Source: Falsibacillus albus
GTDB lineage: Bacteria; Bacillota; Bacilli; Bacillales; DSM-25281
Assembly: GCF_003668575.1 (NCBI RefSeq)
Contig: NZ_RCVZ01000005.1
Coordinates: 62,001-126,000 of the forward strand
Length of the DNA: 64,000 nucleotides
Direction: 5' to 3'
Each line of letters starts with the position of its first letter. Position 1 is the stretch's first letter. The notes under the pieces are model-generated. The model saw nothing but the letters and a program-made list of their open reading frames with translations, did not search any database and was not told the origin of the DNA. Shown here piece by piece: positions 17,601-28,213 of this stretch. A program made the position numbers and the translations under genes.

Positions 17601-19022
17601 TTATAAAATGAATTGGCTTAAGTCCTTATTCTGAGAAATCGCACCTAGTTTTTCATCCACATATTGAGGAGTGATATCCACTTTGCCCAATGTTATTTCA
17701 GGTGCTTCAAATGAAAGATCTTCCAGCAATTTCTCCAAGATTGTATGGAGTCGCCTTGCACCTATATTATCCGTATTTTGATTGACATTAAAAGCTGTCT
17801 CAGCAATTCTACGAATAGCATCGTCAGAAAATTCAATTTCTATACCTTCTGTTTCCAATAATGCTTTGTATTGTTTGACAAGTGCATTGTCAGGCTCAAC
17901 AAGAATCTTCACAAAGTCTTCGACAGAGAGCTTTGAGAGCTCTACGCGGATTGGAAACCTTCCTTGCAATTCAGGAATCAGATCAGACGGCTTAGCCATA
18001 TGGAATGCACCTGCAGCAACGAAAAGAATATGGTCTGTTTTGATAGAACCGTACTTCGTTACAACTGTAGATCCTTCTACGATTGGCAGGATATCACGCT
18101 GGACTCCTTCACGGGATACATCGGCAGAAGAACTGTTCGAGCCTTTGCTTGCAATTTTGTCGATTTCATCGATAAAGATAATACCCGTTTGCTCCGCTCT
18201 ATACACAGCTTCTGACGTTACTTCATCCATGTCGATGAGTTTCTGGGCCTCATCATTTGTCAGCACCTTTCTTGCTTCCTTGACTGTGAGTTTGCGTTTC
18301 TTCGTTTTCTTGGGCATGAAGCTGCTGAAGGCATCCTGCATATTCATCCCCATCTGCTCCATTCCCGAGCCTTGAAGCATATCGAACATGGATGGTGCTT
18401 GTTCTTCCACCTCAACGGTTACAAGTTCGTTCTCCAATTCGCCTTTTGCCAATTTATCAGTGATGATTTTCTTTCTCTCGTAATTGGTTTTTTCTTCAGC
18501 TGAATCATTTTCCGCATCATTTTCACTGCCATTATTGCCACCGAAAATCATTTCAAATGGATTTTTATAATTCGAATTTTTCTTGCTTCCGGGAACCAAT
18601 AAATCGACAAGGCGCCGATTTGCATTTTGCTCTGCCCTCTCCTTGACCGATTCCATTCTTTCTTCTTTCACCAAGCGGACAGACGTTTCCATTAAGTCTC
18701 GAACCATAGACTCTACATCTCGGCCAACGTATCCTACTTCAGTGAATTTCGTTGCTTCGATCTTGATAAAAGGGGCTCCCACCAGTTTAGCCATCCTACG
18801 AGCGATTTCGGTTTTTCCAACACCAGTAGGACCGATCATTAAGATATTTTTAGGGATGATTTCATCCTTTAATTTTTCATCGAGCAATCCGCGCCGATAG
18901 CGGTTCCTTAGTGCGACCGCCACAGCTCGCTTCGCTTCTTTCTGTCCAATGATATATTGATCCAACTTCTCAACAATTTGACGCGGGGTCAAACTCATCA
19001 TTTTATCCTTTTTCAAGTTCAA
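17601..19022 (-). CDS. hslU: HslU (ClpY) ATPase subunit of the HslUV protease
   Basis: HslU is the AAA+ unfoldase that feeds HslV. The product is about 473 residues. It has Walker A GPTGVGKT (64-71), an inserted I-domain rich in Asn/Glu (about 150-235), Walker [11 protein letters not shown], sensor region [13 protein letters not shown], and the C-terminal tail KDLSQFIL, which docks into HslV. The start is uncertain. TTG 19022 has GGGAG eight bases upstream, whereas ATGs at 19001 and 18998 follow AAAAAGGA and would give a shorter N-terminus. It lies 18 bp after hslV. Confidence 0.94.
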   Translation of the reverse strand: MNLKKDKMMSLTPRQIVEKLDQYIIGQKEAKRAVAVALRNRYRRGLLDEKLKDEIIPKNILMIGPTGVGKTEIARRMAKLVGAPFIKIEATKFTEVGYVGRDVESMVRDLMETSVRLVKEERMESVKERAEQNANRRLVDLLVPGSKKNSNYKNPFEMIFGGNNGSENDAENDSAEEKTNYERKKIITDKLAKGELENELVTVEVEEQAPSMFDMLQGSGMEQMGMNMQDAFSSFMPKKTKKRKLTVKEARKVLTNDEAQKLIDMDEVTSEAVYRAEQTGIIFIDEIDKIASKGSNSSSADVSREGVQRDILPIVEGSTVVTKYGSIKTDHILFVAAGAFHMAKPSDLIPELQGRFPIRVELSKLSVEDFVKILVEPDNALVKQYKALLETEGIEIEFSDDAIRRIAETAFNVNQNTDNIGARRLHTILEKLLEDLSFEAPEITLGKVDITPQYVDEKLGAISQNKDLSQFIL

Positions 19023-19040
19023 GCGGCTCACTCCCTTTAT

Positions 19041-19583
19041 TTACAGCTCTTCAACAATGATGTTGCCATTTGTATAAACACAAATATCCGCTGCTATCTC
19101 CAGTGAAGCTTTCGCAATATCCTTTGCAGTCAAATGCTCCCCTGCGTGTTGTTTAAGGGCCCTGCCTGCAGACAATGCATAATTTCCGCCAGATCCGATT
19201 GCTAATATTCCGTCATCGGGCTCAATCACTTCCCCTGTGCCGGATACGAGGAGTAAATGTGTTTCATCCATGACAATCAGCATAGCTTCAAGCTTTCTTA
19301 ACACTTTATCGCTGCGCCATTGCTTAGCTAGCTCTACAGAGGCACGCTGCAAGTTTCCATTATACTCCTGAAGCTTTGACTCAAACATTTCAAAAAGCGT
19401 GAAAGCATCTGCGACAGATCCGGCAAAACCCGCAATGACTTTATCATTGAACAACTTCCTTACCTTTCGGGCTGTATGTTTCATGACTACCGCATTTCCG
19501 AATGTCACCTGTCCGTCGCCAGCCATCGCGCATTTTCCTTGATGATGGACTGCAAAGATTGTTGTTGCATGAAAATTTCCCAT
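19041..19583 (-). CDS. hslV: HslV (ClpQ) peptidase subunit
   Basis: HslV is the proteasome-like N-terminal nucleophile peptidase of the HslUV complex. The 180 residues include [23 protein letters not shown], the conserved [12 protein letters not shown] and the [14 protein letters not shown] region. The N-terminus is MGNFHATT, so the Thr-Thr pair that is the nucleophile in most HslV proteins lies at residues 7-8. In B. subtilis ClpQ residue 2 is Ser and an N-terminal serine has been proposed as nucleophile; here residue 2 is Gly. It sits between xerC and hslU. Confidence 0.96.
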   Translation of the reverse strand: MGNFHATTIFAVHHQGKCAMAGDGQVTFGNAVVMKHTARKVRKLFNDKVIAGFAGSVADAFTLFEMFESKLQEYNGNLQRASVELAKQWRSDKVLRKLEAMLIVMDETHLLLVSGTGEVIEPDDGILAIGSGGNYALSAGRALKQHAGEHLTAKDIAKASLEIAADICVYTNGNIIVEEL

Positions 19584-19609
19584 TTCATTTACCTCCCCTT
19601 TCGGAGTGA

Positions 19610-20509
19610 TTAGGCCCTAGGATGATGAGCCATATAAGTTTTCTTCAAATGCTCTTTCGTAACATGCGTATAAACCTGTGTGGATGACAAATGCTCATGT
19701 CCAAGAAGCTCTTGAACGGTTCGGAGATCTGCACCCTGGTTCAATAAATGGGTGGCGAATGTGTGCCTCAGCATGTGAGGATGCATTTTGTTTGTAAGAG
19801 AAGCTTTCTTGATAAGTTCGTTTAATATGTAGCGAATCCCTCTTACTGTCAAATGCTTCCCGCGAGCATTTACAAAGAGATAAGGATGCTCGGCTGAGCC
19901 CATTAATTTTCCCCTACTATTATTTATGTATTCCTCCAATGCTTCATGAGCATGGCTGCCAAAAAGGACATACCGTTCCTTCTTGCCCTTCCCTCTAACC
20001 AATACTGTCGACAAGTGAAAATCGATGTCTTTCAAGTGAATGTCCGCACATTCACTCACCCGTATCCCTGTTGCATATAAAAGCTCCAATAATGCGAGAT
20101 TTCGGGCACCAAGCAGAGTCGGCTCATGAGCTGCTTCAAAAAGCACCTGTAGCTCCTCTTCATAAAAAAATTTAGGCAAGCGAACATTGGATTTGGGTTG
20201 AGACACCATGGAAAAGGGATTTTCCTTGACGTACTTTTCCCTCATCAAAAACCTATAAAAGCTTCTCAAACTGGATATTTTTTTGGATACACTTGCACGG
20301 GCATATTCCTGCTCATGCAGTCGAGTCAAAAAAACCCTCGCATCAAAATATTCAACATTTTCCAGCTCTTTTATACCTTGCTCATTCATGAATAAATAAA
20401 AATCATTTATTTCTTTTCGGTATTGCTCTATTGTATACTCTGAATAATGTTTCTCGATTTGTAAATATTCAATAAACAATTGTAATAATTTTGTTGGATT
20501 TTGATCCAT
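19610..20509 (-). CDS. xerC: Tyrosine recombinase XerC (CodV)
   Basis: XerC resolves chromosome dimers at dif together with XerD. The product is 299 residues. The N-terminal SAM-like core-binding domain covers about 1-95. The catalytic domain holds R150 (TGIRVSE), K174 (RGKGKK), H245 and R248 (HPHMLRHT), H271 and the nucleophile Y280 (QVYTHV). The complete set argues for an active enzyme. The start ATG at 20507-20509 lies eight bases after GAGGTG; the ATG at 20515 is too close. A perfect inverted repeat ends just before the ribosome site. The gene heads the cluster ending in codY. Confidence 0.95.
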   Translation of the reverse strand: MDQNPTKLLQLFIEYLQIEKHYSEYTIEQYRKEINDFYLFMNEQGIKELENVEYFDARVFLTRLHEQEYARASVSKKISSLRSFYRFLMREKYVKENPFSMVSQPKSNVRLPKFFYEEELQVLFEAAHEPTLLGARNLALLELLYATGIRVSECADIHLKDIDFHLSTVLVRGKGKKERYVLFGSHAHEALEEYINNSRGKLMGSAEHPYLFVNARGKHLTVRGIRYILNELIKKASLTNKMHPHMLRHTFATHLLNQGADLRTVQELLGHEHLSSTQVYTHVTKEHLKKTYMAHHPRA

Positions 20510-20524
20510 TTCCATAACACCTCA

Positions 20525-20563
20525 CAAGGGCTACTAAATATTATCACAATTTAGTAGCCCTTG
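20525..20563. repeat. Perfect 15-bp inverted repeat between trmFO and xerC
   Basis: CAAGGGCTACTAAAT (20525-20539) and its exact complement (20549-20563) flank a 9-nt spacer. Neither strand has a T-run after it, so it is not a normal terminator. On the minus strand the hairpin ends directly before the GAGGTG ribosome site of xerC, so it could influence xerC translation, protect the mRNA, or be a protein-binding site. Confidence 0.85.
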
Positions 20564-20572
20564 CAATTGATA

Positions 20573-21877
20573 TTACAAACTTTTCACAAAGTTTTGAATT
20601 GTTTCTAACGCACGATTCGCATGCTGTTCATTTCTTTCTTTTTTCCCCCTGATTTTGACTGGGAGGTCCGGAAATAAACCAAAGTTGGCATTCATCGGCT
20701 GAAAGTTCTTTTTGCTCGTCGTCGTGATATAATTGGCCATACTTCCAATCGCTGTTTCATGCGGGAATTTGACCAACTCTTCACCCAATGCAAGCCTTGC
20801 AGCATTTATGCCCGCTGCCAATCCGCTTGCAGCAGACTCTACATATCCTTCAACGCCTGTCATTTGTCCGGCAAAGAATAGATTCTCCCTATTTTTAAAT
20901 TGATAGGTCGGTTCCAATACGCTCGGGGAGTTGATGAACGTATTGCGGTGCATTACGCCATATCGTACTATTTCAGCATTTTCCAATCCTGGAATAAGTT
21001 TAAGTACTTCTTTTTGCGGTCCCCATTTCAAGTGCGTTTGGAAACCAACGATATTATATAGCGTTCCTGCAGCATCATCCTGCCTCAACTGCACGACGGC
21101 ATATGGACGCTTCCCTGTTTTCGGATCTTCAAGCCCGACAGGCTTCAGCGGTCCAAAAAGCATGGTCTTTTTGCCTCGTTGAGCCATTACTTCTATCGGC
21201 ATGCATCCTTCAAAGAAAATTTCCTTTTCAAATTCCTTCAATGGAACAGTTTCGGCATTGATCAGTGCTTCATAAAATGCATCGAACTCTTCTTCGTTCA
21301 TTGGACAGTTCAAATAAGCAGCCTCGCCTTTATCGTATCTGGATTTCAAATATACTTTATCCATATCGATGCTGTCTTTTTCAATGATTGGTGCTGCTGC
21401 ATCATAAAAATATAAATATTCTTCCCCAGTCAATTCCTTCAGCTTTGCAGAAAGTGATTCACTCGTCAAAGGGCCTGTTGCAATAACTGTGATGCCATCG
21501 GGGATGTCAGTAATTTCTTCGTTGTATACTGTCACATTTGGATGATTTTTCACATTCTCTGTCACCCGTGCAGCGAATTCATGGCGATCTACCGCCAACG
21601 CCCCCCCTGCAGGTACAGCGCATGCATCTGCAGAATTAATGATGACTGAGTCCAGCATCCTCATTTCTTCCTTAAGTACACCAACAGCATTTGTAAGTGT
21701 ATTGGCCCTTAACGAATTGGAACAGACCAATTCAGCGAATTTATCCGTATGATGCGCAGGCGTCTGCCTCACTGGCCTCATCTCAAATAGATTGACTTTA
21801 ATTCCTCGTTTTGCAATTTGCCAAGCCGCCTCGCTTCCAGCAAGCCCAGCTCCGATTACATTAACAGTTTGGGTCAT
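20573..21877 (-). CDS. trmFO: tRNA (uracil-54) methyltransferase TrmFO (Gid)
   Basis: TrmFO makes 5-methyluridine at position 54 of tRNA using methylene-tetrahydrofolate and FAD. The 434-residue product begins with the FAD-binding [12 protein letters not shown] and contains the TrmFO signatures [25 protein letters not shown] (the Cys is the conserved nucleophile region), [21 protein letters not shown] and [19 protein letters not shown]. Its N-terminal region also resembles MnmG, but length and motifs identify TrmFO. It lies between topA and xerC, the Bacillus order (topA-gid-codV). Confidence 0.96.
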   Translation of the reverse strand: MTQTVNVIGAGLAGSEAAWQIAKRGIKVNLFEMRPVRQTPAHHTDKFAELVCSNSLRANTLTNAVGVLKEEMRMLDSVIINSADACAVPAGGALAVDRHEFAARVTENVKNHPNVTVYNEEITDIPDGITVIATGPLTSESLSAKLKELTGEEYLYFYDAAAPIIEKDSIDMDKVYLKSRYDKGEAAYLNCPMNEEEFDAFYEALINAETVPLKEFEKEIFFEGCMPIEVMAQRGKKTMLFGPLKPVGLEDPKTGKRPYAVVQLRQDDAAGTLYNIVGFQTHLKWGPQKEVLKLIPGLENAEIVRYGVMHRNTFINSPSVLEPTYQFKNRENLFFAGQMTGVEGYVESAASGLAAGINAARLALGEELVKFPHETAIGSMANYITTTSKKNFQPMNANFGLFPDLPVKIRGKKERNEQHANRALETIQNFVKSL

Positions 21878-22205
21878 TTAATGCTAACCTCCTATATCTT
21901 TAAAACAGAGTTTACTTCCCTGCTTTTACATCTCTTTTGGCATTGTACAATAAACTTATATGATACGAAAGAAAAACCATAAATAAGAATAGCACAAGTT
22001 TAAGAATTTACCTACAAAAATTCATTTTATTAAGATTTAGCGGGGTTGACTTTACTTTTGACTTACAAATCAGTGGAGTTGTTTGATTACTCACAAGGAA
22101 AATGTGTTTGCATTTTAGAGGAGTCCAGCACCTGCCGCTCCCATCCACGTCAAATTGAGCAACAACCCACGCCGCAATCTAATAAGATCTTGCCATCCAC
22201 AAACA
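21878..22205. other. Intergenic region between topA and trmFO
   Basis: This 330-bp stretch has no convincing gene. It holds a partial copy of the intergenic repeat family (22118-22148). A TACAAT hexamer on the minus strand near 21944-21949 could be the -10 of a trmFO promoter, but I see no good -35 for it. The topA terminator follows at 22206-22239. Confidence 0.6.
22118..22148 (-). repeat. Degenerate intergenic repeat, copy D (partial)
   Basis: On the minus strand this reads GTGGATGGGAGCGGCAGG then TGCTGGACTCCTC. It matches the left end of copies A (61993-62076) and B (54365-54444), which read GTTGATTGGAGCGGAAGG or a close variant followed by a GACTCC core. The right end is not recognisable. 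Confidence 0.55.
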
Positions 22206-22239
22206 AACAGAAAAGAGTGAGCTTATTCGCCCACCCTTT
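22206..22239 (-). terminator. Rho-independent terminator after topA
   Basis: On the minus strand AAAGGGTGGGC pairs with GCTCACTCTTT, an 11-bp stem with two G-U pairs and a 6-nt loop, followed by TTTTCTGTTTG. It lies 5 bp after the topA stop. Confidence 0.85.
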
Positions 22240-22243
22240 CCGG

Positions 22244-24319
22244 CTATTTTTGAGGTTCTTCTTTGTAATCGCAATTCGTACATTGCACTTGAACGCCTTT
22301 TTTCAATTTCTTTTCCACTAGGAGTTGATCACATTTTGGACAGCTTCTTTCAAGTGGCTTATCCCATGAGAGGAAATCACATTCCGGAAATTGATCACAT
22401 CCATAAAAAATTCGACGTTTTTTACTTTTTCTTTCTATTATATTACCTGATTTGCATTTCGGGCATTTCACTCCAATTTCTTTTACGATCGGCTTGGTAT
22501 TCCTGCAATCAGGGAAATTGCTGCAAGCCATGAACTTTCCATAGCGCCCCATTTTAAAGACCATGGGATTTCCACAATGCTCACAATCTTCCCCGGCATA
22601 TTCATCTTTTATTTCAACTTCTTCCATTTCCTTTTCCGCTTTTTCCAGGTGTATTTCAAAATCACGGTAGAATTCATCGATGATTTTCACCCATTGTACA
22701 TTTCCATCTTCAATATCATCCAGGCTTGTTTCCATTTTTGCCGTGAATTCGACATCCAAGATATCAGGGAAAAATTCCAGAATTAATTCCAAGACAATTT
22801 CCCCAAGTTCTGTCGGGATGAATCTTTTGTTGTCTAGTGCGACATATCCTCTTTTTTGTATCGTATCCAATGTTGGTGCATATGTCGACGGCCTCCCTAT
22901 CCCTAATTCTTCCAGAGTTTTGACCAGCCGGGCTTCTGTATATCGTGGAGGCGGCTGAGTGAAATGCTGCTTAGGATCGATCATCTCAGATTTGACTATA
23001 TCACCTTTTTCCAGCTTCGGAAGCATATTCTCTTTTTCTTCGAGTTGATCATCAGATCCTTCTACATACACTTTCATAAACCCTGGGAATTTGACTTTAG
23101 AACCGGTCGATCTAAATATGATCTCACCATTCGCAATATCCACGCTCATCGTGTCCATGACGGCTGAAGCCATTTGGCTTGCTAAGAAGCGTTCCCAGAT
23201 CAATCGGTATAACCTAAGTTGATCCCTGCTTAAGTAAGGCTTCATCGAACTTGGATCCCTTAATGTGCTGGTCGGGCGTATCGCCTCATGGGCATCCTGC
23301 GCCTTAGCAGTTTTCTTGCCGCTCCTTTGATCAGTTCGGGTATACTCTTTTCCATATTGATCTTGAATAAAATCGAAAGCCTCTTTTTGCGCGACTTCTG
23401 ATATACGTGTCGAATCTGTCCTCATATAGGTGATCAACCCGACCGTTCCTTCCTTTCCAAGTTCAATTCCTTCGTATAATTGCTGAGCAAGCATCATCGT
23501 CTTTTTTGCCCTGAAATTCAATTTCCGTGCTGCTTCCTGCTGAAGGGATGAAGTAGTAAATGAAGGTGCAGGGTTTCGCTTTCTCTCTTTTTTCGTTACA
23601 TTCGTAATTTCAAATTCTTTTCCTTTTATCTGCTTGAGAATATTTTTGACTTCATCTTCCGATTTCAATTCAACTTTTTTACCGTTTATCCCATAAAAGG
23701 AACCATTGAAATTGGATTTTCCCTTTTGAAACTCTGCTTCAACGGTCCAATATTCTTCCGGGACGAATCCTTTAATTTCATTTTCCCGATCAATGATCAG
23801 TCTGACTGCAACTGATTGAACCCTTCCTGCACTGAGTCCTTTTTTCACTTTCTTCCATAGTAATGGACTGATATTATATCCGACCAGCCTGTCAAGAATT
23901 CTCCGGGCTTGCTGGGCATCAACCAAATCCATGTTGATCGGGCGAGGATGCTTAAATGATTCCTTGATTGCATCTTTTGTTATTTCATTGAACACAACTC
24001 GGCAATCGGAATGGACATCAATGTCCAAGCTGTGGGCTAGATGCCAAGCGATAGCTTCCCCTTCACGATCCGGGTCGGCCGCAAGGTAGATTTTCTTCGC
24101 TTTTTTCGCAGCGGTCTTCAATTCCTTCAGAACCGGACCTTTTCCGCGAATTGTGATATATTTCGGTTCGAAGTTATGTTGAGTATCCACACCCATCTGG
24201 CTCTTTGGTAAATCACGCACATGCCCCATAGATGCTTTAACCTTATATTTTTTTCCTAAATAGCGTTCGATGGTTTTCGCCTTTGCCGGCGATTCCACAA
24301 TGACTAAAAAATCTGACAT
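22244..24319 (-). CDS. topA: DNA topoisomerase I
   Basis: TopA relaxes negative supercoils by single-strand passage. The 691 residues start with the TOPRIM domain (DPDREGE at 82-88). The catalytic tyrosine is Y298 in [11 protein letters not shown], within the type IA gate domains. The C-terminus has three zinc-ribbon modules, each with paired cysteines (CEHCG...CSNFPDC, CPKCKSG...CDQFPEC, CPKCDQ...CTNC). The ATG at 24319 follows AAGGAGG with good spacing. It has its own strong promoter and terminator, so it can be expressed apart from its neighbours. Confidence 0.97.
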   Translation of the reverse strand: MSDFLVIVESPAKAKTIERYLGKKYKVKASMGHVRDLPKSQMGVDTQHNFEPKYITIRGKGPVLKELKTAAKKAKKIYLAADPDREGEAIAWHLAHSLDIDVHSDCRVVFNEITKDAIKESFKHPRPINMDLVDAQQARRILDRLVGYNISPLLWKKVKKGLSAGRVQSVAVRLIIDRENEIKGFVPEEYWTVEAEFQKGKSNFNGSFYGINGKKVELKSEDEVKNILKQIKGKEFEITNVTKKERKRNPAPSFTTSSLQQEAARKLNFRAKKTMMLAQQLYEGIELGKEGTVGLITYMRTDSTRISEVAQKEAFDFIQDQYGKEYTRTDQRSGKKTAKAQDAHEAIRPTSTLRDPSSMKPYLSRDQLRLYRLIWERFLASQMASAVMDTMSVDIANGEIIFRSTGSKVKFPGFMKVYVEGSDDQLEEKENMLPKLEKGDIVKSEMIDPKQHFTQPPPRYTEARLVKTLEELGIGRPSTYAPTLDTIQKRGYVALDNKRFIPTELGEIVLELILEFFPDILDVEFTAKMETSLDDIEDGNVQWVKIIDEFYRDFEIHLEKAEKEMEEVEIKDEYAGEDCEHCGNPMVFKMGRYGKFMACSNFPDCRNTKPIVKEIGVKCPKCKSGNIIERKSKKRRIFYGCDQFPECDFLSWDKPLERSCPKCDQLLVEKKLKKGVQVQCTNCDYKEEPQK

Positions 24320-24396
24320 CCATAATCCTCCTTAGAGGTAGTAATTTCATAAATCATAATTTAGTATTTACACGACTTTTTTGTCCACAAGCGAAA

Positions 24397-24425
24397 ATCT
24401 TATCTATCTTAGTTTCATTTGTCAA
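24397..24425 (-). promoter_or_regulatory. Sigma-A promoter of topA
   Basis: On the minus strand a perfect -35 TTGACA (24420-24425) and -10 TAAGAT (24397-24402) are separated by exactly 17 bp. The predicted start lies about 70 bp before the topA ATG. Confidence 0.85.
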
Positions 24426-24587
24426 CGAAAAAAAATCTTTTTATACATCCGAAACCGTTTACAGTCCAAAGTAGAATTGAATCACATTTGTCCCGGATAT
24501 TTCCTGTTGATTGGTAGGATCATCTTTTTTTGTTTCTGTTGCAAAATGTATAACATATTTAAATGAAATGCAACTGTTTTGACATAA

Positions 24588-25490
24588 TCAATTGTTTTTT
24601 ATTGGTCTTTCAACGAGAAAATGATTTAATTCTTCCATTATTTCACGACCATTTTGAACCAGTTTTGCCCCATCTTGAATGAGCAGATTCGAGCCTTCAT
24701 ATTGAGGAAAATGAATGGGGCCAGGAACCACAAAAACATCACGGCCTTCTTCGGAAGACAGCTCAGCTGTAATGAGAGATCCACTCTTTTTTGAAGCTTG
24801 TATCACAAGTGTTCCTAATGCAAGTCCAGAGATGATTCTATTCCTCATTGGAAAATGCCATCGATTCGGCCTTTGATATGGCGGGTATTCAGAGATCAAT
24901 AACTGATTTATTTTCATATTCTCTGCAAGACCGCGATTTTCCTGCGGATATATTTCAAAAAATCCACTTCCCAAGACTCCTATGGTCTTTCCTCCAAGGC
25001 TTATGGCCATTTTGTGCGCTTCTGCATCAATCCCTTTTGCCAATCCGCTTGTAATTGTAAAGCCATCGGCCAGCAAATCAGGAAGGATTTTCTTCAATGC
25101 ATATTGAGATGTCATCAGCGGACGCCTCGAACCTACTACGGCAATTTGCTTGCTGTTAAGAAGATTCGCATTACCCAGAGTGTAAAGAATCCATGGAGGG
25201 TTATATATGTTCTTTAAATGAGGAGGATAGTCAGGGTCCAGGATGCTTATATAGCGGATTTGCCTTTCTTCATAAGTATGGAACAAGCGTTTGAAGGGTA
25301 TGCGGTTGAGGTTTTCAATTATTTGCAGTGTTTTTTTGAGTGGGAGATGAAGGTTTTTCTGCCAAGTGGATGCATTCCAACTTTGGTAGGATGTGAGATG
25401 GGGGTCTGCTTTCATAAGCCTAACAAATTGCTGGATTGTCAGAGAGGCAGAATGATGTATTTTTATCAGTTCAAATAATATCTCGTTCAT
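24588..25490 (-). CDS. dprA: DNA-processing protein DprA (Smf)
   Basis: DprA loads RecA onto incoming single-stranded DNA during natural transformation. The 300-residue product has an N-terminal helical region and the Rossmann-like DprA domain with GSRRP, SGLAKGIDAEAH, GVLGSGFFEIYP, PMRNRIISGL and SGSLITAELSSEEGRDVFVVPG. All signatures are present, so it looks functional. There is no DML1-like extension at the C-terminus. It lies downstream of sucD, beyond a strong terminator, as in B. subtilis, and probably has its own start of transcription in the 122-bp gap. Confidence 0.95.
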   Translation of the reverse strand: MNEILFELIKIHHSASLTIQQFVRLMKADPHLTSYQSWNASTWQKNLHLPLKKTLQIIENLNRIPFKRLFHTYEERQIRYISILDPDYPPHLKNIYNPPWILYTLGNANLLNSKQIAVVGSRRPLMTSQYALKKILPDLLADGFTITSGLAKGIDAEAHKMAISLGGKTIGVLGSGFFEIYPQENRGLAENMKINQLLISEYPPYQRPNRWHFPMRNRIISGLALGTLVIQASKKSGSLITAELSSEEGRDVFVVPGPIHFPQYEGSNLLIQDGAKLVQNGREIMEELNHFLVERPIKNN

Positions 25491-25539
25491 TATTTCCTCC
25501 TATTCATTTTTAAAATCTATTAAATTATCATACGGAAAG

Positions 25540-25575
25540 AAATCTAAAAGGATGCCCCTCTTAAAGAGGGGCATC
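25540..25575 (-). terminator. Rho-independent terminator after sucCD
   Basis: Perfect arms GATGCCCCTC and GAGGGGCATC (25566-25575 and 25551-25560) enclose a 5-nt loop. On the minus strand CTTTTAGATTTCTTT follows. It lies about 37 bp after the sucD stop. Confidence 0.9.
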
Positions 25576-25612
25576 ATCTGTTGAAAAAGTCTAGCACTTG
25601 TGCCTTTTATGA

Positions 25613-26515
25613 TTAATGAGTTTTACATTTTTCAAGCAGATCTTTATCTTTTAGGACTTTGATCAAAGTTTCACCCATGACTGATGGGGTTTCAGCGACT
25701 TCGATTCCGCATGCATTCATGACTTTGATTTTTTCATCAGCAGTTCCTTTTCCGCCGGAAATGATGGCACCAGCATGGCCCATTCGCTTTCCTGGAGGTG
25801 CAGTACGGCCGCCGATAAAGCCTACTACAGGCTTCGTCATGTTGGCTTTCACCCATTCTGCAGCTTCCTCTTCAGCTGTTCCGCCGATTTCACCAATCAT
25901 GATGACAGCATATGTTTCAGGGTCATCATTGAATGCCTTCAATACATCGATGAAGTTTGTCCCATTCACAGGGTCTCCACCGATTCCAACCGCTGTCGAT
26001 TGGCCGATGCCTGCTTCTGATAATTGATGAACAGCTTCATAAGTCAACGTACCAGAGCGGGAAACAACACCAACGTGCCCTTTCGTATGGATGTAACCAG
26101 GCATGATGCCGATTTTGCACTCTTCCGGGGTGATGACGCCAGGGCAGTTAGGACCTACCAAACGAGTCTTTTTGCCTTCCATATAGCGTTTTACTTTCAC
26201 CATATCCAATACCGGGATGTGCTCAGTGATGCAGATGGCCATATCCAATTCAGCATCAACCGCTTCCATGATCGCATCTGCAGCGAATGGTGCAGGGACA
26301 TAGATGACTGATACGTTTGCTCCTGTTTCTTTCACAGCGTCAGCAACCGTATTGAATACTGGCACTCCTTCTACCTCTGACCCGCCTTTTCCTGGTGTGA
26401 CACCAGCGACGATTTTCGTTCCGTATTCCAGCATTTGCTTTGTATGGAAAAGAGCTGTGGAACCGGTAATCCCTTGTACAATTACTTTCGTATCTTTATT
26501 AATGAATACGCTCAT
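25613..26515 (-). CDS. sucD: Succinyl-CoA ligase (ADP-forming) subunit alpha
   Basis: SucD with SucC interconverts succinyl-CoA and succinate plus CoA with nucleotide phosphorylation in the TCA cycle. The 300 residues contain the CoA-binding Rossmann motif [16 protein letters not shown], the GPNCPGVI segment and the active-site phosphohistidine H247 in [14 protein letters not shown]. It is full length, starts at ATG 26515, and lies 18 bp after sucC, forming a two-gene unit that ends in a strong terminator. Confidence 0.97.
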   Translation of the reverse strand: MSVFINKDTKVIVQGITGSTALFHTKQMLEYGTKIVAGVTPGKGGSEVEGVPVFNTVADAVKETGANVSVIYVPAPFAADAIMEAVDAELDMAICITEHIPVLDMVKVKRYMEGKKTRLVGPNCPGVITPEECKIGIMPGYIHTKGHVGVVSRSGTLTYEAVHQLSEAGIGQSTAVGIGGDPVNGTNFIDVLKAFNDDPETYAVIMIGEIGGTAEEEAAEWVKANMTKPVVGFIGGRTAPPGKRMGHAGAIISGGKGTADEKIKVMNACGIEVAETPSVMGETLIKVLKDKDLLEKCKTH

Positions 26516-26533
26516 TACGTTTCCCTGCCTTTC

Positions 26534-27694
26534 TTATCCTACTTGGTTAACGATTTTTTGTGCGCCGTCAGCCATAGATTCTGCAGCGATGATATTGATT
26601 CCTGATTCACTTAGGATCTTTTTGCCAAGATCAACATTCGTACCTTCTAAGCGAACAACAAGAGGCACAGAAAGGCCAACTTGCTTAGCTGCTTCTACAA
26701 CACCAGAAGCAATGACATCACACTTCATGATACCGCCGAAGATGTTAACGAAAATTCCTTTAACATTCTCATCGGAAAGAATGATTTTGAATGCTTCAGT
26801 AACTTTTTCAGCTGTAGCACCGCCCCCAACATCCAGGAAGTTAGCAGGGTCTCCTCCGTAATGCTTGATGATGTCCATAGTGGCCATTGCAAGACCGGCA
26901 CCATTAACCATACATCCGATATTCCCATCAAGGGAAATGTAGCTCAAATCATACTTGGAAGCTTCGATTTCCTTTGCATCTTCTTCTTCAAGATCGCGAT
27001 ATTCAAGAATGTCTTTTTGACGATATAAAGCATTTGAATCAAAATTCAATTTCGCATCCAATGCCATGACGTTTCCGTCGCCAGTTACAACAAGTGGATT
27101 GATTTCTGCAATTGAACAATCCTTTTCAACAAAGGCCGTATAAAGACCCATCATGAATTTAGCTGCTTTATTGATCAACTCTTTAGGGATGTTGATATTG
27201 AATGCGATTCTACGTGCTTGGAAGCCTGTCAATCCAACAACCGGATCGATGACTTCTTTAAAGATTTTTTCAGGCGTCTTTTCCGCCACTTCTTCAATTT
27301 CCGTTCCGCCTTCTTCGGAAGCCATTAGAACAACGCGTGAAGTCGCGCGATCCAAAACTAGGCCGACATAATATTCCTTTTTAATATCGCAGCCTTCTTC
27401 AATAAGTAAGCGCTTTACTTCTTTCCCTTCAGGACCAGTTTGATGGGTAACCAGCGTTTTACCCAGAATTTCTTCTGCATATGTACGAACCTCATCAAGA
27501 TTCTTTGCAACTTTTACGCCGCCCGCTTTTCCGCGTCCTCCAGCGTGGATTTGTGCCTTAACAACATTTACGCTTGTACCTAGTTCTTTTGCAGCTTCAA
27601 CTGCTTCTTCAACGGTAAAAGCTACTTTTCCATTCGGTACTGCAACCCCGTATTTTCTGAGGATTTCTTTACCTTGGTACTCATGGATATTCAT
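26534..27694 (-). CDS. sucC: Succinyl-CoA ligase (ADP-forming) subunit beta
   Basis: SucC carries the ATP-grasp domain of succinyl-CoA ligase. The product is 386 residues. It begins [17 protein letters not shown], contains [16 protein letters not shown] (nucleotide-binding loop) and [18 protein letters not shown] near the C-terminal CoA-ligase domain. I start at ATG 27694, because the upstream ATG (27700) directly abuts TAGGAGG while 27694 is properly spaced and matches B. subtilis. The promoter is visible upstream at 27739-27767. Confidence 0.97.
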   Translation of the reverse strand: MNIHEYQGKEILRKYGVAVPNGKVAFTVEEAVEAAKELGTSVNVVKAQIHAGGRGKAGGVKVAKNLDEVRTYAEEILGKTLVTHQTGPEGKEVKRLLIEEGCDIKKEYYVGLVLDRATSRVVLMASEEGGTEIEEVAEKTPEKIFKEVIDPVVGLTGFQARRIAFNINIPKELINKAAKFMMGLYTAFVEKDCSIAEINPLVVTGDGNVMALDAKLNFDSNALYRQKDILEYRDLEEEDAKEIEASKYDLSYISLDGNIGCMVNGAGLAMATMDIIKHYGGDPANFLDVGGGATAEKVTEAFKIILSDENVKGIFVNIFGGIMKCDVIASGVVEAAKQVGLSVPLVVRLEGTNVDLGKKILSESGINIIAAESMADGAQKIVNQVG

Positions 27695-27738
27695 ATTCAT
27701 CCTCCTATCAAACTCTTCAAAAAATAGACTGCGCTTTC

Positions 27739-27767
27739 ATTGTATAAAATGTATGAAAATATGTCTA
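27739..27767 (-). promoter_or_regulatory. Sigma-A promoter of sucCD
   Basis: On the minus strand TAGACA (27762-27767) and TACAAT (27739-27744) have 17-bp spacing, each five of six bases matching the consensus. It lies about 45 bp upstream of the sucC start. Confidence 0.75.
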
Positions 27768-27916
27768 CCGTTTCGACTCAAATATTATATTAGTTTTAAA
27801 TTTCAGAACATTCCTGGGCGTAATTTATACATTTATACCTGTTAAATCAAATATATTCCCCATGTGATTTTGAGAACGAATGAGCATAAAACTTTTTTGG
27901 AAAAACTTTTAATGTC

Positions 27917-28213
27917 CTATAATTCATTCTCATCCTTAGATTCACGGTCAAGCCTGTACACAAAGGCAAATACTTCTGCGACCGCTTGATAGAGTTCCTC
28001 GGGGATTGATTCCTGTATATTCAGCTGTCCCAATAACTGAACAAGACTGGGATCTTCCTGGATAGGGATGTTATGTTCTTCTGCTTTTTTTAATATATTT
28101 TCCGCGATTTTCCCTTTCCCTTTTGCAACTACACTCGGCGACTGCTGTTGTTCAGCCTTATAGCTGAGCGCTACCGCTTCTTTTCTTTTGTATGATTTTG
28201 TATTTTTTTTCAT
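27917..28213 (-). CDS. ylqH: YlqH: stand-alone FlhB C-terminal-domain protein
   Basis: This 98-residue protein resembles only the last part of the flagellar export switch FlhB. A basic leader (KKNTKSYKRK) is followed by EAVALSYKAE, VVAKGKGKIAENILKKAEEHNIPIQEDPSLVQLL and IPEELYQAVAEVFAFVYRLD, which parallel the FlhB tail (AVALKY, VVIAKG, ENDIPIVENPPLA, PEAFYQAVAEVLAFVYKL). It begins where FlhB would follow its N-P-T-H cleavage site, and that motif is absent. It corresponds to ylqH of B. subtilis and resembles FlhX-type proteins. It overlaps ylqG by 4 bp. Function is unproven. Confidence 0.88.
   Translation of the reverse strand: MKKNTKSYKRKEAVALSYKAEQQQSPSVVAKGKGKIAENILKKAEEHNIPIQEDPSLVQLLGQLNIQESIPEELYQAVAEVFAFVYRLDRESKDENEL

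Noticed and set aside
17782-18375. Open frame of 197 codons on the plus strand
   Set aside because: Antisense to hslU with a Ser/Ile-rich translation and no start signals.
26304-26861. Open frame of 185 codons on the plus strand
   Set aside because: Antisense across sucD and sucC. Its length reflects codon bias of the genes on the other strand.
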